The notes beneath the pieces are model-generated. The model ran no database searches and was not told the origin of the DNA. It saw only the letters and a list, made by a program, of their open reading frames with translations. From Gemmatimonadota bacterium (GTDB lineage Bacteria > Gemmatimonadota > Gemmatimonadetes > Gemmatimonadales > Gemmatimonadaceae), in the NCBI GenBank assembly GCA_028287235.1, contig JAQBQB010000025.1, positions 1 to 64,000 of the forward strand: DNA of 64,000 nt, written 5' to 3'. Shown here one piece after another: positions 19,762 through 28,588 of this stretch (position 1 is its first letter; each line of letters begins with the position of its first letter). The position numbers and the translations under genes were made by a program.

Positions 19762-20427
19762 ATGCGCTCGATCTCCCTCCTCGCGCTGGGCGTGCTCGCT
19801 GCCGCGACCGCCTGTAGCCGCCCAGTTCTCTATTATCCCACGCCCGTCGCGGCGCCCGCTCCGGCTGCGCAGCCGTTAGCCGTGGCCACCCCGTCGGCTC
19901 CGAGCGCACCCAGCTCGGCGCCCGCCGATGCCGCCGAGTATCTGGCCTACCGCCACCCGCTGTTGCCGGTTGCCGGAGTGGATGCCGGGAAGCTCGAGGA
20001 CACCTTCTTCGAGGGACGCGACGCCGATCGGGTGCACCGCGCCATCGACATCCTCGCGCCGCGCGGGACGCCGATCCTCTCGGCCGACGACGGGAAGATC
20101 CTCCGGATGTCGTCGAACACGCTCGGCGGCATCTCGATGTATACGGTCGATACCCAGAATCGGCTGGTCTACTACTACGCGCACATGGATCACTACAACG
20201 ACGCCATGTCGCCGGGCCGCGGAATCGTGAAGGGCGACACCCTTGGTTTCGTCGGCACTACCGGGAATGCGCCGAAGGACACGCCGCACCTCCACTTCCA
20301 GGTCATGCGCTGGCCGGCCGACGGGAAGTACTGGAACGGCGAGCCGATCGATCCCTTCCTCGCGCTGGGCGGCCTCCCGCGCGCTGAGCGCGGCCGACAC
20401 GCCACCGGGCAGCCGCAAGAATACTGA
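19762..20427 (+). CDS. M23 family metallopeptidase lipoprotein
   Basis: A 221-aa lipoprotein with signal sequence MRSISLLALGVLAAATAC; the cysteine at about residue 18 is the lipidation site. After an Ala/Pro-rich linker (to about 60) comes an M23/LytM domain with metal ligands in VHRAIDILAPRGTPI and HLHFQV, and YYAHMDHYN between them. The first ligand region reads HRAID rather than the usual HxGxD, so activity on peptidoglycan is probable but not certain. The ATG at 19762 overlaps a GTG at 19759. It lies between the kinase and YhbY genes on the same strand. Confidence 0.85.
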   Translation: MRSISLLALGVLAAATACSRPVLYYPTPVAAPAPAAQPLAVATPSAPSAPSSAPADAAEYLAYRHPLLPVAGVDAGKLEDTFFEGRDADRVHRAIDILAPRGTPILSADDGKILRMSSNTLGGISMYTVDTQNRLVYYYAHMDHYNDAMSPGRGIVKGDTLGFVGTTGNAPKDTPHLHFQVMRWPADGKYWNGEPIDPFLALGGLPRAERGRHATGQPQEY

Positions 20428-20444
20428 CCGAGTAGCTTTCGGTC

Positions 20445-20756
20445 ATGGCACTTTCATCCAAAGAGCGCGCTACACTGCGCGGCGAAGCACATAAGCTCAC
20501 CGCGGCCGTGCACATCGGACAGCACGGCATCACCGATCCCGTCCGTGAGACGCTGGACGACGCACTCCGCACTCACGAGCTGGTGAAGATCCAGTTCACC
20601 AAGAATGCCGACGTCACCGTCAAAGAAGCGGCGAACGACCTGGCCGAGTCGATGGGCGCCGACGTCGTGCAGGTGATCGGCAAAACCGCGACACTGTACC
20701 GCGAGAACCCCGAGCTCAAGCGAAAGGCGGGCGTTCCGCCCTGGCGACAGGCGTAG
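20445..20756 (+). CDS. yhbY: YhbY/CRM-domain RNA-binding protein
   Basis: A 103-aa single CRM-domain protein of the YhbY family, which binds pre-50S ribosomal particles and RNA. The conserved loop is GQHGITDPV (the GxxG loop region), preceded by LRGEAHKLTAAVHIG and followed by HELVKIQF, then VQVIGKTATLYRE at the end. Length is typical. The start is 17 bp after the M23 gene. Confidence 0.93.
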   Translation: MALSSKERATLRGEAHKLTAAVHIGQHGITDPVRETLDDALRTHELVKIQFTKNADVTVKEAANDLAESMGADVVQVIGKTATLYRENPELKRKAGVPPWRQA

Positions 20757-20764
20757 AGCCTGGC

Positions 20765-20842
20765 GAAGGAAGGAGAAGAGGGAAGGGGGAAGAGGGCACG
20801 ACGCTGTCATCCCCGGCGGAGCGAAGCGACGAGGGATTCCCC
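20765..20842. repeat. Polypurine run and GTCATCC-type intergenic repeat
   Basis: Between the convergent yhbY and msrB genes, 20765-20796 is a 32-nt run of purines only, made of GAAGG and GAAGAGGG-like words. It is followed at about 20807-20839 by GTCATCCCCGGCGGAGCGAA and GCGACGAGGGATTCC. The second part resembles the GTCATCC...GCGAGGGATC intergenic repeat that I recall from several soil bacterial genomes. Only one copy is seen in this window. Confidence 0.45.
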
Positions 20843-20859
20843 GTCCCCGCTCCGCTGCC

Positions 20860-21378
20860 CTACTTCACAAACTTCAACGCCACCGAGTCGATACAATAGC
20901 GCAACCCCGTCGGCTTCGGCCCGTCGTTGAACAGGTCGCCCAGGTGCGCGTCACACCGCCGGCAGGTGACTTCGCTGTCGGTGGCGCCGCTGCTCGGAGT
21001 TCCATGGTGCACGTTCTCTTCGGCGATCGGCTCCCAGAAGCTCGGCCAGCCCGTGCCCGAGTCGAACTTCACCGCGGAGCTGAACAGCGCGGTGTCGCAG
21101 CAAATGCACCGGAACAGTCCCTTGTCGTGAAGATTCCAGTACGCGCCCGAGAACGCCCGCTCGGTGCCGGCCTGCCGCGTGATGTGAAATGATTCGCCCG
21201 ACAGCTGGCGCCGCCATTCGCCGTCCGACTTGACGACTTTCGGCACGCGCACCGCGCCCAGTCGTTTCCCGTCGTTGGAGAACTGCACGATCGTAACCTC
21301 GTCGCGTGGCGTCGACCGCCAGACCGCCGCGACCGCCGCGGCCACGACGAACTCTCGCCGGGTGATATCGATGCTCAT
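20860..21378 (-). CDS. msrB: Peptide-methionine (R)-S-oxide reductase, exported
   Basis: Repairs the R form of methionine sulfoxide in proteins. The catalytic cysteine is in GLRYCIDSVAL (about residue 162). Zinc-site pairs CICC (about 91-94) and CRRC (about 139-142) are present, with SGTGWPSFW between. The N-terminus MSIDITRREFVVAAAVAAVW has a twin-arginine-like TRREF followed by a hydrophobic stretch, so it is probably sent across the membrane by Tat. The ATG at 21378 is chosen because it begins that signal. Total length 172 aa. Confidence 0.92.
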   Translation of the reverse strand: MSIDITRREFVVAAAVAAVWRSTPRDEVTIVQFSNDGKRLGAVRVPKVVKSDGEWRRQLSGESFHITRQAGTERAFSGAYWNLHDKGLFRCICCDTALFSSAVKFDSGTGWPSFWEPIAEENVHHGTPSSGATDSEVTCRRCDAHLGDLFNDGPKPTGLRYCIDSVALKFVK

Positions 21379-21590
21379 GTCACTCACTCCGTAGTGCGGC
21401 GCCGCCGGAACGACGAGCAAAACGCACGCCGCCGACATGAACAATACAGCAGAATCGTCGATGCGCGCCCCTCGTGCCGGCGATCCGTGCCGTTCTTTGC
21501 GAGCACCCCGGGGCCTTGCGGGATCCCTCGTGTGACCGATGTTTGCACGAGCCGTTTCATCCCCTGTCGGCCACTGTGAGAGGAATTCGA

Positions 21591-22649
21591 ATGAAGATGT
21601 TCGCGGTCGCGCTTCTCGTCCTTTCCGCACCAATCGTCGCGGCGCAGCAGGCCGTACCCGAAATCCGGTTCGACGCCAACGTCGACCTGCTCCGAGTCCC
21701 AGCCGGCAGCTACCTCGGCGAAGTCGCGGGCGTGGCCGTGAATTCCAAGCGGCACATCTTCGTGTTCAGCCGCACCGGAGTCCGCTCAACGGTGCATGGG
21801 GAGGCGTCGGCGCAGCTCTTCGAGTTCGGGCCGGATGGAACGTTCATTCGCGAGATTGGCCAGAACCTCTATGGTTTCGCCTTCGCGCACACGGTGCGCA
21901 TCGACAAGGACGACAACATCTGGGCGACCGACGAAGGCACGAACATGGTCGTCAAGCTCAGCCCCGCCGGGAAAGTGTTGCTGGTCCTCGGCCGGCGCGA
22001 GGAATCCGTCGAGACGCCGCCGCCGGCTGCGCCCGGGAGCACGCCGCGCCCCGTGTGGGGCGGCTTCAACCGCCCCACCGACGTCGCCTGGGATGCCGCC
22101 GGCAACATCTTCATCGCCGACGGCTACAACAACTCGCGTGTCGTGAAAGTCGATCCGCGCGGCCGATGGATGAAGACATGGGGCTCGCGCGGCACGGAGC
22201 CCGGCCAGTTCAACATCCTGCACACCATCGCCAGCGACACGAAGGGCAACATCTACGTCGGCGATCGCACCAACCGGCGCATCCAGGTCTTCGACGGCGA
22301 CGGCACGTTCCTCAAGCAGTTCACGATCGACGTGCCCTTCACCAAACCGCCGAACGTGATGCTCGGCGCCGACCCCGCGACGAGCGCCAATCCGCTCGCC
22401 GTGTCGGGCGCACCGTGGGCAATGTGCATCACGCCCGGACCGACGCAGTATCTCTACGTCTCCGACGCCGTACCCGGACGGATCTACAAGCTCACGCTCG
22501 ACGGCAAGGTGCTCGGCGTGCTCGGCGAGGCGGGAAAGGAGCCGAAGCAGTTCGGCTGGATCCACGAGATCGCCTGTCCGTCAGAGAACGAGCTCTACGT
22601 CGCGGAATTGCTCAACTGGCGGATGCAGAAGCTGACGCTGCATCCCTGA
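21591..22649 (+). CDS. Secreted NHL-repeat beta-propeller protein
   Basis: A 352-aa protein with signal peptide MKMFAVALLVLSAPIVAAQQ and at least five NHL-type blades, such as GGFNRPTDVAWDAAGNIFIA, NILHTIASDTKGNIYVGD and WIHEIACPSENELYVAE. The NHL fold resembles peptidyl-glycine monooxygenase-associated lyases, but no catalytic residues can be assigned. A GAGAGG precedes the ATG by about 7 nt. It is divergent from msrB and converges on the molybdenum hydroxylase large subunit. Confidence 0.88.
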   Translation: MKMFAVALLVLSAPIVAAQQAVPEIRFDANVDLLRVPAGSYLGEVAGVAVNSKRHIFVFSRTGVRSTVHGEASAQLFEFGPDGTFIREIGQNLYGFAFAHTVRIDKDDNIWATDEGTNMVVKLSPAGKVLLVLGRREESVETPPPAAPGSTPRPVWGGFNRPTDVAWDAAGNIFIADGYNNSRVVKVDPRGRWMKTWGSRGTEPGQFNILHTIASDTKGNIYVGDRTNRRIQVFDGDGTFLKQFTIDVPFTKPPNVMLGADPATSANPLAVSGAPWAMCITPGPTQYLYVSDAVPGRIYKLTLDGKVLGVLGEAGKEPKQFGWIHEIACPSENELYVAELLNWRMQKLTLHP

Positions 22650-22661
22650 CCACCGTCCGGT

Positions 22662-24950
22662 TCACGACGTCGTCAACGCCTCCAACACCCTCCACGGCGT
22701 CAACGGAATCTCCGTGACGTCCACGCCGAGCGCGTGCGCCACCGCGTTCGCGATGGCCGGCGCGGTCCCGATGATCGGCGGCTCGGCGAGTCCCTTCGCG
22801 CCCGTGTGATTCGCCGCCGTGTCCGAGCCGTCGACGAAGAATGCGTCGATCTTCGGAACGTCCGCGATCGTCGGGATCTTGTAGTCGTGCATCGTGGGGT
22901 TGAGCGATACGCCGAGCCGCTCGTCGAGCACGCGCTCTTCAAACAACGCGTATCCCAACCCTTGAATGACGCCGCCCTCGAGCTGGCTCTCGGCCAGCGT
23001 CGGGTTGATGATCCGCCCCGAGTCGTGCACCGAGACGATGCGCAGCACCCGCACGCGTCCCGTCTCCGTGTCCACTTCGACCTCGGCGAACTGCGCGCCG
23101 AACGCCGAGATGGCCGTGTTCTGCGGATTCGGCCCGCGACTGCCCTGGCCGATGATCATCACGTCGCCGAGCTTCTCGCACACCTGGCCGATCGTGAGGC
23201 ACTTGTCGTTGCTCTTCGCGTGAATCTCGCTGTCCTTCGACTCGAGATCGTTGGCATCGGTGTCGAGCATGCCGGCGGCCGCCTCGAACAACGAGTCGCG
23301 CGCCTCTTCGGCGGCGACGCGCACCGCGGGTCCCACCGACGCCGTCGTGATCGAGCCCCACGAGTTCGACGCGAACGGCAGGCGCTCGGTGTCGCCCAGC
23401 ACCGTGCGTACGTCGCTCACCTTCGCGCCGAGGACCTCGGCGGCGATTTGGGCGAGCACCGTGCGTGCGCCGGTGCCGAGATCCTGTGCGCCGGTCAACA
23501 CTTCGATCGTTCCGTCGCGATTGATGCGCACCGTGGCATACGCCGGCGGTCCGCCGCCCGCGCCCCAGGTCAGCGACGCCATGCCGACGCCGCGGCGGAA
23601 TCGACCTGACGTGTCGCGCTCCTCGCCGCGCGCGTGTCCCCAGCCGAAGCGCTGCGCGCCGAGCCGGTAGCACTCGTCGAGCCGCTTCTCGGAGTACGCG
23701 CGCTTCTTGTCCTGATCGTCTTTCGCGTAGTTGCGCCGGCGCAGCTCCAGGGGGTCGAGCTCGAGCTCGCGTGCCAGCGCGTCCATGCCGCACTCGAGAC
23801 CGAACGCGCCTTCGACGTGCCCGGGCGCGCGAAACGACGCCATTGCGCCGGTGTTCGTGTAGACGAACGCCTCAGTGCTGTGGACGTTCGCGCAGCGATA
23901 CATCTCGTGGTAGATCCGCGCCGGTCCGGCGAGCCAGCCGCCGATTCCGAGGGTGACCGTGGCCTCGAGCTTGATCGCCGTGAGCGAGCCGTCGCGCTTC
24001 GCGCCGAGCGTCACGCGCTGGATCGTGGCCGGCCGATTGCCCGCGTCGGTCTGCTCGCCCTCGCGATCGAGAATGCATCGCACGGGCCGGCCGAGCTTTT
24101 TGGCTAGCGCGACCGCGATGTACGTGGAGTGCGGCGCGCCGTTCTTCGCGCCGAACCCGCCGCCCATGTAGTTCTTGATCACACGCACCGACGAGAGGGG
24201 CAACTTGAACGCCTTCGCCACCTCGGCGCGCGTCATGAAGATGCCCTGCGTCGACTCCCACACGGTGAGAAACCCACCGGACCACTCGGCCACCGCGCCG
24301 TGCGGCTCGAGCGCCGTGTGCAGCGCGACCGGCGTGCGGTACTCGCGCGTGATCGTCACCTCGGCCTCGCGCAGCCCGGCCTCGACGTCGCCGCGCGTCA
24401 TGACGCGTGGCGAGTTGCGGGCGGTGTTTCCGGCGGGGCGAATCTTCGGCGCGTTCTGGTGGAGCGCTTGTTCCGGCGTGGAGACGTGTGGCTCGTGCTC
24501 GCACTCCCACGAAATGGCGTGCAGCGCACGCTCGGCCGCGTCGAGTGAATCGGCGCAGATGGCCGCGATCGGCTGGCCCGCGTAGTGGATGTCGCGGTCG
24601 AACAGACGCACGCCGTCGAGCTTGACGTTGGGCACGTCGTCGATCGAGACGCCGCCGCGCACTCCGCCGAGCTCCAGGGCGGGGGAGAGATCGAGCCGCG
24701 TGACGCGGCCGCGGGCGATCGGCGCGCGTAGGATCGCCGCGTAGAGCATTCCGGGGAGCTGCATGTCCGCAGTGAACCGCGCCTCGCCGGTGACTTTTTC
24801 GGTCGCGTCCATGCGCGCGACGCGCTGGCCGACGATGTGAAGGTCGGCGTCCGCGCCCCACGGAGCCGGATCGCGCGCCGGAAGCTCGACGACTTTGGTT
24901 TCTTCGCGGCCTTCGACCTCGACCTTGGTCGTGACGAAGCGCTTAGTCAT
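22662..24950 (-). CDS. Molybdopterin-binding large subunit of a molybdenum hydroxylase
   Basis: Catalytic subunit (762 aa) of the xanthine dehydrogenase/aldehyde oxidase family, which hydroxylates aromatic or aldehyde substrates with water oxygen. Visible parts: VTGEARFTADMQLPGMLYA (N-terminal domain), YMGGGFGAKNG (cofactor loop), and ASFRAPGHVEGAFGLE. Near the C-terminus GAKGLAEPPIIG contains the catalytic glutamate. The ATG at 24950 overlaps the 2Fe-2S subunit stop by 8 nt. The substrate-pocket residues are not those of classic xanthine dehydrogenase as far as I can tell, so the substrate is open. The FAD subunit is encoded at 15.7-16.7 kb. Confidence 0.93.
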   Translation of the reverse strand: MTKRFVTTKVEVEGREETKVVELPARDPAPWGADADLHIVGQRVARMDATEKVTGEARFTADMQLPGMLYAAILRAPIARGRVTRLDLSPALELGGVRGGVSIDDVPNVKLDGVRLFDRDIHYAGQPIAAICADSLDAAERALHAISWECEHEPHVSTPEQALHQNAPKIRPAGNTARNSPRVMTRGDVEAGLREAEVTITREYRTPVALHTALEPHGAVAEWSGGFLTVWESTQGIFMTRAEVAKAFKLPLSSVRVIKNYMGGGFGAKNGAPHSTYIAVALAKKLGRPVRCILDREGEQTDAGNRPATIQRVTLGAKRDGSLTAIKLEATVTLGIGGWLAGPARIYHEMYRCANVHSTEAFVYTNTGAMASFRAPGHVEGAFGLECGMDALARELELDPLELRRRNYAKDDQDKKRAYSEKRLDECYRLGAQRFGWGHARGEERDTSGRFRRGVGMASLTWGAGGGPPAYATVRINRDGTIEVLTGAQDLGTGARTVLAQIAAEVLGAKVSDVRTVLGDTERLPFASNSWGSITTASVGPAVRVAAEEARDSLFEAAAGMLDTDANDLESKDSEIHAKSNDKCLTIGQVCEKLGDVMIIGQGSRGPNPQNTAISAFGAQFAEVEVDTETGRVRVLRIVSVHDSGRIINPTLAESQLEGGVIQGLGYALFEERVLDERLGVSLNPTMHDYKIPTIADVPKIDAFFVDGSDTAANHTGAKGLAEPPIIGTAPAIANAVAHALGVDVTEIPLTPWRVLEALTTS

Positions 24951-25410
24951 TGGGAAGCGCCGGTGCCGCGGCGGCGAGCACGGCGCGCACGATCTTGGGG
25001 TAGGTGCCACAGCGGCAGAGGTTGCCGCTCATGCCGCGCCGGACGTCGGCTTCGGTGGGATCGGGAATCCTCCCGAGGAGATCGATCGCCGCGAGAATTT
25101 GTCCGGGTGTACAAAAGCCGCATTGCGTCGCGTCGTGCTCGACGAAGGCCGCCTGAATGGGGTGCAGACCCCCGTCGCCGCGGCCCACACCTTCGATCGT
25201 CGTGATCGAGACGCCGTCGCACGCCACCGTGAGCGTGAGGCAGGAATAGGCCGAAGTTCCGTCGAGCAGCACGGTACATGCTCCACACTCGCCCCGGCCG
25301 CAGACGAGCTTCGTCCCGGTCAGGTGCAGTCGTTCCCGCAGGGTCACGAGGAGGGTCTCGTGGGCCGGGGCCACCACGTCGTACGAAGCTCCGTTGACGA
25401 TGAGACGCAT
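24943..25410 (-). CDS. [2Fe-2S] subunit of a molybdenum hydroxylase
   Basis: Iron-sulfur subunit (155 aa) with two [2Fe-2S] clusters. The N-terminal plant-type cluster is in CGRGECGACTVLLDG, closed by SCLTL; the C-terminal four-helix cluster has CGFCTPG and GNLCRCGTYPKIV. It carries electrons from the molybdenum site to the FAD subunit. It is first in a two-gene unit and divergent from fdxA with 52 bp between. A TAAGAT on the minus strand ends about 6 nt before the ATG, so the transcript might have almost no leader. Confidence 0.94.
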   Translation of the reverse strand: MRLIVNGASYDVVAPAHETLLVTLRERLHLTGTKLVCGRGECGACTVLLDGTSAYSCLTLTVACDGVSITTIEGVGRGDGGLHPIQAAFVEHDATQCGFCTPGQILAAIDLLGRIPDPTEADVRRGMSGNLCRCGTYPKIVRAVLAAAAPALPND

Positions 25411-25462
25411 GCAACTATCTTAGCCACTACGCTTCTGAATCGCAGGATTACCCGAGGCACGC

Positions 25463-25726
25463 ATGCCCTACGTCATTACCGAAGCCTGCATCAACACGAA
25501 GGACCGCGCTTGCGTCGACGTTTGCCCGGTCGATTGCATCTATGAGGGGAAGGATCAGCTCTACATTCACCCCGACGAGTGTATCGATTGCGGGGCGTGT
25601 GAGCCCGAATGTCCGGTGACGGCCATCTTTCCCGAGGAGGACGTTCCCGGGAATTTGCGGCAATACATCCAGCTCAATCGGGAAGTCTTCAAGAGCGACG
25701 ATCCGCCGGGCAAGCCGCAGAAGTAG
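25463..25726 (+). CDS. fdxA: 7Fe-type ferredoxin
   Basis: An 87-aa ferredoxin with [3Fe-4S] and [4Fe-4S] sites. Cysteines 9, 17, 21 and 25 (C-x7-C-x3-CPxxC) and 40, 43, 46 and 50 ([12 protein letters not shown]) are all present. The sequence is close to FdxA of Actinobacteria and Proteobacteria. A GAGG lies about 7 nt before the ATG and a strong terminator follows. It could serve as electron partner to a neighbouring oxidoreductase, such as the divergent molybdenum hydroxylase, but no partner is proven. Confidence 0.95.
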   Translation: MPYVITEACINTKDRACVDVCPVDCIYEGKDQLYIHPDECIDCGACEPECPVTAIFPEEDVPGNLRQYIQLNREVFKSDDPPGKPQK

Positions 25727-25748
25727 GCGGTTTGCACTGCTCGCAAGC

Positions 25749-25777
25749 AAAAAGGCCCGCATTCGCGGGCCTTTTTT
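25749..25777. terminator. Bidirectional rho-independent terminator between fdxA and the methyltransferase gene
   Basis: Stem GGCCCGC (25754-25760) and GCGGGCC (25765-25771) with loop ATTC, flanked by AAAAA on the left and TTTTTT on the right. The T-run on each strand lets it end both the fdxA transcript and the convergent minus-strand gene. Confidence 0.92.
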
Positions 25778-25795
25778 GCGTCTCGACAGCAGCGG

Positions 25796-26407
25796 TCAGG
25801 CCAATCTCTGTTTCACCCCGAACACCACCGCCAGCGCCGCGTACTGCAGGAACGTGCTCACCTCACTGCGCCAGGCCTCTTTCCAATCATGCGGCCCCGT
25901 TTCGGGTTGCTTTGGCGGGCGCGGAAACCAGCGCGGCGTGGTCTGCTTGTACTCGAGATACTCCTGTCCGAAGATCGACTCGAGCACCCCTTCCTCGTAC
26001 GCCACGATCAGCGTGTACTCGATCGCGAAGATGACGATCGCCACCGGGAGGAACCACATTACGCCCGAGATGACGACGAAGCCCATCCAGATGAAGAAAT
26101 TGCCGACGTAGAGCGGATTCCGCACCCAGCCGAAGATACCGTACGTCACGAGTCGCTGAACGTCGCGCGAGCGGCGCCGCGTCACGGTGCCGGCCGCCGA
26201 AACGCCCGCCAATCGAATGCCCTCGCCGATGACGATCAACACCGCGCCGGCGAGCCAGTTCATCGCCGTGGGGTGCGCCGGCGCGAGGAGCGCGACGAGC
26301 AGGAACGGGACGGGCAACCAGCTGCGGTTGCGGAACAACACCGCGCCGATGCGGGCGCTGGTGGTCTGTTCGGCGGGCGAAGGTGGGGACGTTTGAGGTT
26401 GTGACAT
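25796..26407 (-). CDS. Isoprenylcysteine carboxyl methyltransferase-like membrane protein
   Basis: A 203-aa integral membrane methyltransferase of the ICMT/phospholipid methyltransferase family, with four to five helices. The SAM-binding C-terminal part is clear: YGIFGWVRNPLYVGNFF (the family RNPxY motif) and EYLEYKQTTPRWFP. Bacterial members methylate membrane lipids, quinone precursors or unknown small molecules; the substrate here is not identifiable. It begins 10 bp downstream of the hydrolase stop, so it is probably in that operon. Confidence 0.85.
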   Translation of the reverse strand: MSQPQTSPPSPAEQTTSARIGAVLFRNRSWLPVPFLLVALLAPAHPTAMNWLAGAVLIVIGEGIRLAGVSAAGTVTRRRSRDVQRLVTYGIFGWVRNPLYVGNFFIWMGFVVISGVMWFLPVAIVIFAIEYTLIVAYEEGVLESIFGQEYLEYKQTTPRWFPRPPKQPETGPHDWKEAWRSEVSTFLQYAALAVVFGVKQRLA

Positions 26408-26417
26408 CGCGCGAAAG

Positions 26418-27212
26418 CTAATTGTAGAGCAGGCTGCCGACGAACTCGCTCACCACCGTGTTGAACGCCGCCGGCCGTTCCACGTTGGAGAGGTGGCCAG
26501 CCTGCTGGAGAATCTCGAGACGGCTGCCCGGCAACGACGCCTGCATGATTCGCGCGTCCTTGGCCGGCGTTAAGACATCTTCGTCGCCCACCACGATCAA
26601 GGTCGGCACGTCGATCGTCGCCAGCGTCGGCGTGGAATCGGGCCGCTCGATCATCGCCTCGAGCGCGCCGATGATTCCGCCGGAGGGCGCCTGCGCCATC
26701 ATCCGGTGCACCGCGTCGTAGATGTCGGGGCGCTTGTCGCGCGTCGTCGTCCCCATCAAGCCGGCAATCTGCATGTTGGCGACCGCCGAGCTTCCCTGGT
26801 CCTCCGCGGCGTCGATCATCGCGCGCCGCCGCTCGACCGTCTCGGCGCTATCCGCCGGCGCGCGCGTGTCCGCCAGCACCAGGCCGCGAACTCGCGCGCG
26901 GTGGCGTCGCCACATCGCGAAGGCGACGTACCCGCCCATCGACAGCCCCACCACCACGGCGCGCTCGATCTGCAGCGTGTCGAGCACCCCCACCACGTCG
27001 TCGGCGTAGCGGTCGATCGTGTAAGGGCCGACCGCCGTCGACTCGCCAAAGCCACGGAAGTCGATCGGAATGCACCGGCACTCGGCGACGAGCGCGCCGA
27101 CCTGTGGGTCCCACATCGTGCGGTTCAGCGGAAAGGCGTGCAGAAAGACCACCGGCAAGCCGGTGCCGATGTCGTCGAATGCGATCTCGGCGTCACCGAC
27201 GAGCGCGATCAC
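26418..27212 (-). CDS. Alpha/beta hydrolase
   Basis: A cytoplasmic alpha/beta-hydrolase of 264 aa resembling 3-oxoadipate enol-lactonase/BioH-type esterases. The nucleophile elbow is GLSMGGYVA, the oxyanion region LHAFPLN, and the final His is in QQAGHLSNVERPAAF. The acid is in VVGDEDVLTP. The GTG at 27212 overlaps the thioesterase stop as GTGA; there is an in-frame start five codons earlier, within the thioesterase. Substrate unknown. Confidence 0.9.
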   Translation of the reverse strand: MIALVGDAEIAFDDIGTGLPVVFLHAFPLNRTMWDPQVGALVAECRCIPIDFRGFGESTAVGPYTIDRYADDVVGVLDTLQIERAVVVGLSMGGYVAFAMWRRHRARVRGLVLADTRAPADSAETVERRRAMIDAAEDQGSSAVANMQIAGLMGTTTRDKRPDIYDAVHRMMAQAPSGGIIGALEAMIERPDSTPTLATIDVPTLIVVGDEDVLTPAKDARIMQASLPGSRLEILQQAGHLSNVERPAAFNTVVSEFVGSLLYN

Positions 27213-27622
27213 TCCGGCTCCGGCCACTGCGGCAGCATCTCGCGCCAGCTATCGGGCACGGGAACGGGCTGCCCCTCCTGGTTGATAGCCACGAAGACGA
27301 TCGATGCCTCGGCCACGAGTGCGTTGCTCCCCACCTTCCGCACGTCCTGCTTGATGATGTAGCTCGTGCGCCGAACGGCGAGCAGGCCTGAGCGAATCAC
27401 GAGGTCCTCCCCGGGCAGCGACTGCGCGAGATACCCGATGTCGACGTGGCGCACCACCGAGAACACCGGCTGCTTCGCCCATTCGCGAATGTTGATCTGC
27501 GGCTCCAACAGCGACCATCGCGCGCGCTCGAGAAAGTTGAGCATGGTCGCGTGGTTCAAATGCCCGAGCATGTCGCAATCGGTCGGGTAGATGTGGAAGG
27601 TGACTTCCGGGAGTCGGGTCAT
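27209..27622 (-). CDS. 4HBT-family acyl-CoA thioesterase
   Basis: Hot-dog fold thioesterase, 137 aa, of the 4-hydroxybenzoyl-CoA thioesterase type. The catalytic region YPTDCDMLGHLNHATMLNFL has the usual Asp replaced within the pattern D-x-x-x-H-xN. It hydrolyses an acyl-CoA to acid and CoA. Its ATG overlaps the upstream PLP-enzyme stop (ATGA) and its stop overlaps the hydrolase start, so the three genes form one tightly coupled unit. Confidence 0.87.
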   Translation of the reverse strand: MTRLPEVTFHIYPTDCDMLGHLNHATMLNFLERARWSLLEPQINIREWAKQPVFSVVRHVDIGYLAQSLPGEDLVIRSGLLAVRRTSYIIKQDVRKVGSNALVAEASIVFVAINQEGQPVPVPDSWREMLPQWPEPE

Positions 27623-28518
27623 GATCCGCTGAGTAGTCGGGAATCGAACGTTAACCAGAATAGCGTCGGCTCGCGCGCGGCCAGGCTCAGCGCGAGGGCG
27701 AACGCCTTGGCGCTGTAGGTCCCATCGAGCGAGATACCGCTCGACGCGCGTAGCTGTCCCGCCGCGTGGGTCGCCACCTCCGTCTCGCGTCCGTACGCGC
27801 CGCCGTACGTTTCGTGCGCTACGTCGAGCATGTGGGCGCGCACGCGCGGCAGCTTCGCCGAGGCCATACGCTCGATGAGCCGTGCCGTGCGCCGTGCCAA
27901 CCCGAGCACGCGCCCCTGTCTCGCCACGATGCGCGGCACGACGCGCGCACCCACGACGCGGATGTCGCGCTGCGCGATCGCGAACGCCAGCGCGAGCCCG
28001 GCCGCGGTGCCGCCGGTGCCAAGCGGAACGACCACGCATGCCGGCTGTGACAACACACCTGCGTCGATCTGCGCGACCAGCTCGAGACCGGCGTTGACGT
28101 GGCCCAACACGCCGAGCGGAGAACCTCCACCGGCGGGGATCCAGCGCGCGCCCTGCAGCCGCTCCCGCAACGCCCAGGCGTATGCGCCCGCTGGCGAGCG
28201 AAAGAGCGGCGCCGCCTCGGCCTCTCGCACCAGCCGCTCGGCGACGTGCGTGGCGGCGGTGTTCATCTCCTGCGTCCATCGTGCGACCACCACGTGCGCG
28301 CCCAATCGCTTGCCATAAGTCGCCACCGCCAGCGCGTGCGTCGAACCCGCAGAGCCGACGGTGACGATGCGCTCGTCGTGCGCGATGCCGCCGAGCAGGA
28401 ACTCGAGCGCCCGCACCTTGTTGCCGCCCATTGGGTCGGCGCACAGGTCGTCGCGTTTGATCCAGAGCTGCGGCGACAGCGCGCGCACGGCGACGACCGG
28501 CGTGGGATATCGGCCCAA
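27619..28518 (-). CDS. PLP-dependent D-cysteine desulfhydrase / ACC deaminase family enzyme
   Basis: Fold-type II PLP enzyme of about 299 aa. The cofactor lysine lies in GGNKVRALEFLL, the phosphate loop is VVPLGTGGTAAG, and SAGSTHALAVA follows the lysine region. D-cysteine desulfhydrase, ACC deaminase and L-cysteate lyase cannot be told apart here. The start is uncertain: the only usual codon is TTG at 28518, but the frame is open upstream and reads RFPALAAIPRARLGRYPTP, which matches the family N-terminus, with no ATG/GTG/TTG in it. A rare start, for example CTG at 28542, is possible. Confidence 0.82.
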   Translation of the reverse strand: MGRYPTPVVAVRALSPQLWIKRDDLCADPMGGNKVRALEFLLGGIAHDERIVTVGSAGSTHALAVATYGKRLGAHVVVARWTQEMNTAATHVAERLVREAEAAPLFRSPAGAYAWALRERLQGARWIPAGGGSPLGVLGHVNAGLELVAQIDAGVLSQPACVVVPLGTGGTAAGLALAFAIAQRDIRVVGARVVPRIVARQGRVLGLARRTARLIERMASAKLPRVRAHMLDVAHETYGGAYGRETEVATHAAGQLRASSGISLDGTYSAKAFALALSLAAREPTLFWLTFDSRLLSGS

Positions 28519-28588
28519 TCGCGCGCGGGGGATCGCCGCCAGCGCGGGAAAGCGTGTGACGAGCGGGAGAACGTCGCCGCTCGTCGCG

